Positions 57,476 to 64,000 of a stretch of DNA of 64,000 nucleotides are shown here, piece after piece. The stretch is from assembly GCA_020744225.1 (NCBI GenBank), contig JAGMWG010000025.1, positions 425,079 to 489,078 on the forward strand. Reading direction: 5' to 3'. The notes beneath the pieces were generated by a model. That model did not search any database and was not told the DNA's origin. It saw nothing but the letters and a program-made list of their open reading frames with translations. Made by a program: the position numbers and the translations under genes. How positions within the stretch are numbered: the first letter of the stretch is position 1; every line of letters starts with the position of its first letter. The DNA is from Paraphoma chrysanthemicola (lineage: Eukaryota > Ascomycota > Dothideomycetes > Pleosporales > Phaeosphaeriaceae).

Positions 57476-57938
57476 TTATACATTAGATTTAACTGCTTAG
57501 TACGCACGAAGCAAAGCTAAAGTAGACTACTAAGCTAATAGAGCTGCTTATTAAAAGAAGCGTTAAGAGCTTATTAATGCTTACACACAAGACGTAATAA
57601 TAGCTAAAGAGTGCAAAACAATATAAGATTAATTAGCAGCTAATTACTTAACTGTAAAACCTAGAGAGTTAAGCCTAACTAATATGAGGCAGGGTTTTAG
57701 GCCTAATTTTCGCCAAATATCGCTTAACGTTAGGGTTTCCCACTTTTCGCACGGCAATTCTGAGGCCCGAAACCCACTTCATCAACCCCCCGAAACCCAA
57801 GAACTTCTGACTGTTATCCATTAATATTTGGTACAGATTTATCTTAAAATTACATGCACAATCAATCTCTAGAGTTGCAGCACATCAGTCTTGTGTTGCG
57901 TCGTTGAAATCACTGCTGCAGACACAGAGGACGTTGGG
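57476..57938. promoter_or_regulatory. Boundary and upstream region of the telomeric helicase
   Basis: RIP-type AT-rich sequence continues to about 57,690; then composition changes sharply to normal. The 250 bases before the ATG contain AGGGTTTCCC and CGAAACCC repeats and should hold the helicase promoter. One telomere-like TTAGGG occurs near 57,731. Confidence 0.45.
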
Positions 57939-60900
57939 ATGGAGAACCCCGTCTGGGACAGCCGAGCAGCTGTCGCGCAAGCTAAGCAGCAAATCAACAA
58001 CAGCGCACGTTGCGCAAACGACCGACAATGGCCGCAGAAAATTACTAGAGAGAACTGCAACACTGTTATCTGCTTTCTTGAAGAATTTGGCGTTCTTGTG
58101 TGCAAACAGCACCATACAGGAGTCGTCAATCTTGACAGGCACTTACGAGAACAGCATAGAACCCCCATTGCACAGCGACGACAAGTACTAGAGCACTTTG
58201 CACAATTTTCTGTTGTCAATCCAAGTACAGTCGAACTGCCAGAGGAGCCCGCAGCGCTCATTCCCGAACTCGGGGCGCCGTTGAGCGGTATGCAGTGCAG
58301 AGCGTGCAGCTTCATCACAGTCAGCACGAGCAGCATAAAGACACACTGCAGAAAATTGCACCAACTTTCTTGGACAGGGGATAAAAGCGCATTGTATTCA
58401 ACTGTGAAAGTTCAGACGTTTTTCAGCAGCGGGGGGTTGCAGAAATATTTTATTGTTGATTTAGGTGCTGAAAACAATGTTGAGAATTCCGAAAGATTGA
58501 AACTAAACCAGGTTGCTCAGCAGCAGCTTAGCGATTATCAAAAAGTGCGAAAACAGATTGACGACGACATGCAAGTAATAGAAGAGGCAGCAAAGACTGA
58601 TAAAACTGGCTGGTTCACGAGAACAAAGTGGTTGCCGTTTCTGAAAGGCCGCAATCTCGCTCATCTGGGCTACGCAGCCCGCTTACCCGATCGCAACGAG
58701 GCAAAGCTACGTCTTGCTGCTGAGCTAACAGAAAAATTAATTGAGCAGAGTGTGAGGGGGCTAGCGACACTTCCAGATGAGACACGGCGATGGCTCAAAA
58801 GTGCAAAGCAGACAGAGGTTGATGTACGTCCGTTGGCGCGAATGCAGAACCCCGAGAGTCAGGCAACGTACGCTGGCTACATGGTCCGATTTGTGTGCTT
58901 CTATCTCCGCATCATCGCCGACGAAGAGCGTCGAGTAGATGAATTTTATCACAAGGGTCTCAGCTTGTTAACAGCGGTGATGAGGAAAGCAGCGAGGATA
59001 GCAGCACGGAGAGCGAGTGCAACGACAGTGGCAAGGACAATAACGCTGGAAGCTCCGACAACGACAGCATTGCGCCGCCGCGCACACCGCGCAAGAATAC
59101 GCAAGTTGACAAACTGAAAGACGCGCGGGAGCTGTTTACGTGGAAGGGCGATCAGAAGGCGCTGGCAATGCAGCTCTGGCTGACGCTGGACGACAGCGAC
59201 GCGACCGCTCAGACGAGCGCTCTGCTTGACTCGCTGACTTCATTTATTCTTACGGGGTATGGTAATGACGCGATGTCGACTGGTCTGGTGCAGTATCTCG
59301 CCGTGCTAGGCATAGACACGCAGACGAACCGCTTGCGCACGGCAAAGAATTACTCGTACATGCTGGCTGGCGTTGTGTACTGTACCCGGGTGCTAGCTGT
59401 TGAAAAGTTGCTTCCGGCAGCTGAACGTGAAGATCAGACAGAGGAAGATCGCGATCGATTCTTAGATATGCGCAAGAAGTATCTGGCGGACGGCTCGTAC
59501 AGTCCGATGAGTGCAATGCTTAGTCTGCTGGCATACGGCAAGCACGCAGCGATGAACGAAGGGAACGCTGGCAACACTTCTTGGTCGCCCGACAAGAAGA
59601 CTTTCTATCTTAACGGTCGGCCGATCGAGGTTCAACGCTTCTGCAAGATGGCACAGAGCATGGAGGCTGAGTTGGTGGAGCGATTCTGGCAGCTGTGCTG
59701 GGTCGACAATGTTGCTGACCGCTTTGCAATTGATCTGGAGCAGATTACAGACGACGTTACGTTCACAACGCGGGGCAAGTCTTTTGTGACAACTGCTGGC
59801 AACGGTCTGTCTGAAGGGTTGGCTTGGATGCTGAAGCAGGCGCGGAGTACAGAGGGCGGCATGCGACTGCAGACTTCTGACGGCCGGTGGAGAAGGAAAA
59901 AGGTGCGAGAGTATCTGCGCGAGCTAGACCGTTTCAAGGAGCTCAAGCTGTGTTGCGTGCACGTTGAACAAGGTCAGCCGGCTCGAGGGTCTGAGATTAC
60001 GACGACACGGCATCGCAACGGACTACTGCAGGACCGCAATTGGTATATCATCGCTGGTATGATGGTATCAGTGGTTCGCTACTACAAGTCGCAGTCTCAG
60101 TTTGACGCGCCGAAGGTAGTGCCGCGCTTTCTGCCGCCGCGGTTGGGACAGATTATGGCGCTCTACTTGAGTTACTTGCAGCCGTTTGAAGAGTATCTTG
60201 TGGTGCAGGTCTTGGGTGGTGGGGTGCACGACTACATCTGGGGCGACGGGCAGGGGGCATGGGGCACCGACCGACTTACAAGGGTGCTGGAGCGCGAGAC
60301 AGGCAAGCGGCTCGGTGTCAAGCTACATACGCTGGGGTACCGTCACACTGCTGTTGGCATTGGCCGGGTCAAAGTGGGCGAGTCATTTGGTCGGGGCTAT
60401 CAAGACGAGGTGGGGGAGATGGATGAAGCAGAAGTGGACGAAGATCAGGAAGATCTTCTTGAGCTGCAGAACTCGCGGACAACGTTGATGGGCGTGGGCA
60501 ACTACAGCGTGTCGATTGACATCGTGAAGCATCTCAGCACGCGGTCGATCGATGCGTTCCGGGCACTCAGCACGGCGTGGCATCGCTTCTTAGGTGTGGA
60601 TGGGCAGGCAGCTGAGCACGAAGCGCCGACGCGGCAACGGAAGAGAGCGATGCGGGAGAGCATGTCTGGGCTGGCGATTCTGCCGAAAGAGAAGGCGGTG
60701 CATGTAGAAGACACGCGGGTTACGGCGGTACAGCGAGCGCTACAGAAGGTGTTGGGCAAACAAGACGTTGGGTTTCGGTCGATGGAGCAGGAACAGGCAC
60801 TGTACGCGGTGCTGGACAAGCAGACGCCGCTCGTGGTCGTGCTTCCGACTGGGGGAGGGAAGAGCTTGCTGTTCACGCTGCCGGCTTGTGTGGAAGAGAC

Positions 60901-62590
60901 GGGCGTGACGGTAGTTGTTGTGCCGTACCGGGCGTTGATTGAGGATCTGGTTGGCCGGATTCGCGATGCTGGAGTCGACTGTATGGAATAGAAGCATGGC
61001 GAAAGCAACCCGGCGTCCGTAGTGGTTGTCAGTGCGGATGTAGCGGGCGACATGACGAGCAACGGCAACTTCTTGGGTTATGCTCAGTTGCTGAAAGGCA
61101 AGGGGTTGCTGCAGCGGATTGTGGTCGACGAGTGTCATCTGGTGCTAACGGCACGGCACTGGCGAGAGAATCTACTCAAGGTCAAGAATCTGCGACTGCT
61201 TAGGTGTCCGATGGTGCTATTAACGGCAACGCTGCCGCCGTTGCAGGAGGGCGAGCTGGAGGCAAGCATGCTTGTGAAGAATGCAACGTACATCCGGGCC
61301 AGTACAGTAAGGCCGAACGCTCGATACTTTGTATCGTGGTGTCAACGCAAGGCGCTAGAGAATACAGCGCTGTGGATGTGCGAGCGATAGGCTGCAAGAC
61401 TGCGGCAGACGGGACAGAAGGGGGTTGTGTATTGTCTCAGCAAGGCGCAGAGCGAGCAGATAGCAGAAGCGCTAGGGTGTGCATACTATCACGCGGGCAT
61501 AGACGCTAACGAGCGGGCTGATCAACTGCAAGAGTAGGTAGAGCATAGTGAGTTAATTGTAGCTACGTCGGCGCTTAGAACGGGGGTAGACTACGCGAGG
61601 ATTGTGTACATCTTGCACGTTGGGATGCCGTAGAGCATTACCAACTTCGCTCAGGCAAGTAGACGTAGAGGACGAGGCGGAGAGGAGGTCAATATAGTAG
61701 TGGTGCTTAAGCAGGGGGAGGTTGAGAAGAGGATAGAGCAAGAGAGCGATGACATAGAGGTAGTAGCAATAGGGCAGTTTCTGGTTGGGAGCGGGTGCCA
61801 ACAGAAGCTGATGAGCTCGTATATAGATGTAAAGGGGGTCAGGTATCAAGAGATAGAGGCAGTCCGTTGCGATCGATGTAGGGAGGGGGAAGATGCTTAG
61901 TTAGAGGAGCAGGAGAATTAGGCTCGCAAATAGGCTACGGTAGAGGAGGCGTTTAGTAAGCTGCAGAATAGATGTGCAATCTGCTAGATAGTAGAACAGG
62001 AGCATGCAGCAAGACAGGAGGATGAATAAAAGAAGCATAGGACGATGCAATGCACGGCGTAGGAGCACGCAACAGGGGCAGGAGCGGATAAGTTCCAGAA
62101 GAAGATGGTGGACTGGACGGTGAAGAATAATTGTCGGCGGTGCTAAGTAAGTCAGAAGTACTGCGCAACAGGGGAGGGGATAGACAAGCGGTGTCAGTAG
62201 GCGAATGTAGTAGTACCGCTAGCGTACGCAGCGCGTCTAACTCGAAGAGGCATTGCGACAATAGAAGATTGCGGATTTGAGGAGATAGAAGACGATGCAT
62301 ACGCTAGATAGTTAGGGAAGAGGCATAGGGAGGAGGTATAGGGACAGGTGTTTACGAACGCAATAGCAATAGCGATTCGGCTTATACTGCAATGCCGTTA
62401 GGTAGGAGAGTATAGTAAGATGTAGTTAGAGTAAGAATACAAGAAATAGAGATATGTCCGCTTACTTGTAGAGTAGGCGCAGAGATAAGAATTCAAAAAT
62501 TAGCTACTCAGGTAAGGGGTTCAGGGTTATAAATAGAGAATACTCTATACTAGCAACAGTAGGACATAAAATAAGAAAAGAAGAAGAGTA
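57939..62590 (+). pseudogene. Telomere-linked helicase (TLH): OrsD-type zinc domain, recombinase-like domain, RecQ helicase
   Basis: Subtelomeric helicase family of ascomycetes and yeasts. ATG at 57939 (frame open back to 57891). Part 1 (57,939-about 58,940) has the OrsD-type region: FLEEFGVLVCKQHHTGV, CRACSFITVSTSSIKTHCRKLH. The frame then shifts from one to another between about 58,940 and 59,110 in an acidic/Ser-rich linker; an intron or a small indel could explain it. Part 2 (59,110-60,600) is a helical domain with ARGSEITTTRHRNG, GVKLHTLGYRHTAVGIGR and GVGNYSVSIDIVKHLSTRS, resembling tyrosine-recombinase boxes. Part 3 is the RecQ core: FRSMEQEQAL, LPTGGGKSLLF, VDECHLV, LLTATLPP, YYHAG, ATSALRTGVDYA. 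The frame is stopped by TAG at 60989, 61388, 61535, 61631 and 61898, each at a likely Trp or Gln site, and more densely after that. Probably non-functional as a helicase here. Confidence 0.85.
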
Positions 62591-62644
62591 AGCCCGCGCT
62601 AAGGCGTACAGTATTATGAGAGATGTTTTATCTTTAATGTGTAA

Positions 62645-62745
62645 TGTCTAACTGGTTAGTTGTCTGATGTCAGTTGTCTGATGTCAGTTGTCTAATGTCA
62701 GTTGTCTGATGTCGGTTGTCTAATATCAGTTGTCTTTGTCTGATT
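62645..62745. repeat. 14 bp tandem repeat
   Basis: TGTCTGATGTCAGT units recur from about 62,661 with small changes (CTAATGTCAGT, CTGATGTCGGT, CTAATATCAGT). About six copies, just after the end of the helicase coding sequence. Confidence 0.85.
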
Positions 62746-62905
62746 TTCTGGTTCCGGGTGTCTGATTCCAGGTGTCTGATTTCCAATGTCTGATTTCTGA
62801 TTTCTAATCTCTGATTTCTGATTTCTAATTTCTGATTTTCGATTTTCGATTTTCGATTTTCGATTTTCGATTTTCAATTTTTGATTTTTAATTTCTGAGT
62901 TCTAA
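62746..62905. repeat. 7 bp tandem repeat
   Basis: Runs of TGATTTC, then TAATTTC and TTTCGAT (for example six consecutive GATTTTC-type units near 62,835-62,870). The 7 bp period is half of the preceding 14 bp unit and shares its TCTGAT core, so one may derive from the other. Confidence 0.8.
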
Positions 62906-63054
62906 TTTATAACTTTTACTTAGAGGTAAATATCTAGAGTAGTAGAACAGCTGTTACAGAGAATAACAACACGTAAGAGAACTACGGAAAAATGAAGTAT
63001 AAACTGCGCGAATTAGCAAGGTATTATAGGAAGAGCATATAAGAGTAGAGAAAA
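62906..63054. other. Unassigned spacer
   Basis: About 150 bases of AT-rich unique sequence between the short repeats and the minisatellite. Confidence 0.4.
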
Positions 63055-63720
63055 GACAGGGTAGGCGGCTGGGCCGTAATACAGAAGAAGAGGGTAAGAA
63101 TTAGGGTGAGAGGTTTATAGACAGAGTAGGCGGCTAGGCCGTAATACAGAAGAAGAGGATAAGTATTAGGGTGAGAGGTTTAAAGACAGGGTAGGCGGCT
63201 AGGCCGTAATACAGAAGAAGAGGGTGAGTATTAGGGTGAGAGGTTTAAAGACGGGGTGGGCGGTTGGGCCGTGATATAGAAGAAGAGAGTGCAGGGTAAG
63301 GGTGAAGGGAAAGACGGGGTGGGCGGTTGGGCCGTGATATAGAAGAAGAGGGTACAGGGTAAGAGTAAAGGGAAAGACGGGGTGGGCGGTTAGGCCGTAA
63401 TATAGAAGAAGAGAGTGCAGGGTAAGAGCGAAGGGAAAGAAAGGGGTGAGCAGTTAGGCCGTAATACAGAAGAAGAGGGTGCAGGGTAAGAGTGAAGGGA
63501 AAGACGGAGTAGGCGGTTAGGCCGTAATATAGAAGAAGAGGGTGCAAGGTAAGGGCGAAGGGAAAGAAAGGGGTGGGTGGTTGGGCCGTGATATAGAAGA
63601 AGAGGGTGCAGGGTAAGGGCGAAGGGAAAGAAAGGGGTGGGCGGTTGGGCCGTGATACAGAAGAAGAGGGTGAAGGAAAAGACGGGGTGAGTAGTTAGGG
63701 TGTGATGTAAAAGAAGAGCG
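63055..63720. repeat. 63-65 bp subtelomeric minisatellite, about 10 copies
   Basis: Units begin at 63,055, 63,120, 63,185, 63,250 and 63,313 and so on, each with GTAGGCGGYTRGGCCGTRAT and then AGAAGAAGAG. The first copies are 65 bp and contain TTAGGGTGAG, a telomere-like hexamer; later copies are about 63 bp with GCAGGGTAAGGG instead. Because 63 is divisible by three, long artificial open frames run through it on the minus strand; they are not genes. Confidence 0.92.
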
Positions 63721-63744
63721 AAACGGCTAACCCGGTGGTCAAGT

Positions 63745-63819
63745 AGAGAACCGCTTAGGTCAGAACGCGGAGCGTTTGAGAAAGAAAAAGAGAACCGCTT
63801 AGGTTAGAACGCGGAGCGT
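63745..63819. repeat. 31 bp direct repeat, two copies
   Basis: AGAGAACCGCTTAGGTYAGA with the tail ACGCGGAGCGT occurs at 63745-63775 and 63789-63819 with one C/T difference, just internal to the telomere. Confidence 0.9.
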
Positions 63820-63845
63820 AACTGACGAGGACAATTGATGAGGAT

Positions 63846-63889
63846 TGGGTTAGGGTTAGGGTTAGGGTTAGGGTTAGGTAGGGTTAGGG

Positions 63890-63930
<41 letters not shown>

Positions 63931-64000
63931 GGTTAGGGTTAGGGTTAGGGTTAGGTTAGGGTTAGGGTTAAAGGGTAGGGTTAGGGTTAGGGTTAGGGTT
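63846..64000 (+). repeat. Telomere (TTAGGG)n
   Basis: About 25 units of TTAGGG reach the last base of the window. The G-rich strand runs 5'-3' toward the end, the correct orientation for a right chromosome terminus. Some units vary (TTAGG then TAGGG near 63,876; TTTAGGG near 63,907; TTAAAGGG near 63,967), mostly in the inner and middle part of the array, as is normal for proximal telomere. Confidence 0.97.

Noticed and set aside
63245..63547. 100-codon minus-strand open frame with repeated HPLLLYYGLTA units
   Set aside because: It is the translation of the 63 bp minisatellite, whose period is divisible by three; no start context, no domain.
1..64000. CRISPR arrays, operons, Shine-Dalgarno sites
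   Set aside because: The DNA is fungal; the tandem repeats seen have no spacers and the genes have introns.
1..64000. tRNA and rRNA genes
   Set aside because: I found no stretch that I could fold confidently into a tRNA or match to rRNA by eye; a tRNAscan-SE/Infernal run would settle it.

Overview
The window is the right-hand end of a chromosome from a filamentous ascomycete (Pezizomycotina; a Dothideomycete is my best guess). The evidence is: genes with many 45-90 bp GT-AG introns, often with a CTGAC/CTAAC branch site; fungal families (class I-type chitin synthase, hybrid histidine kinase, Zn2Cys6 factors, flavocytochrome b2, PTH11-like receptor); AT-rich blocks full of TAG/TAA codons as left by repeat-induced point mutation (RIP); and a terminal TTAGGG array reading outward on the + strand from about 63,846 to the last base.

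Left, core-like part (1-28 kb): a phenol 2-monooxygenase-type flavoprotein (5' end outside the window), a chitin synthase, a RecQ-family helicase, a PAS hybrid histidine kinase, a C2H2 protein, a mannosyl-3-phosphoglycerate synthase homologue with an in-frame TAG and an altered DxD motif, a GH12 glucanase and a PL9-type pectate lyase facing each other, a flavin monooxygenase divergent from an MFS permease, a Pus4/TruB pseudouridine synthase, a Cuz1/ZFAND1-like AN1 protein and a small cysteine-containing secreted protein.

Middle part (29.8-43.4 kb): a run that looks like a sugar-acid utilisation cluster: flavocytochrome b2-type L-lactate dehydrogenase, a BNR beta-propeller enzyme divergent from a hexose-type transporter, an aldo-keto reductase, a Zn2Cys6 regulator, a D-erythronate-dehydrogenase-like SDR, a second aldo-keto reductase and a DapA-family aldolase. 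The aldolase should release pyruvate, and the dehydrogenase would turn lactate into pyruvate. The substrate is not identified.

Accessory part (43.4-55.4 kb): a secreted PAN/apple-like protein, a secreted-type crotonase with a premature TGA, an NmrA-like protein, an isochorismatase-like hydrolase, a Zn2Cys6 factor, a PTH11/rhodopsin-type seven-helix protein and a broken GMC oxidoreductase relic. Gene-poor gaps lengthen toward the end.

Subtelomere (55.5-64 kb): an AT-rich RIP-type zone holding a ruined OrsD-like paralogue, then a telomere-linked helicase (TLH) gene whose first 3 kb is nearly intact while its distal part carries more and more TAG codons, then short repeats, a 63-65 bp minisatellite, a 31 bp direct repeat and the telomere. 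The middle of the TLH protein resembles a tyrosine recombinase, giving a zinc-finger / recombinase-like / RecQ architecture. It is the most interesting object in the window.

Exon borders were read by eye from splice signals and frame continuity. No database search was possible, so family names rest on recognised motifs.
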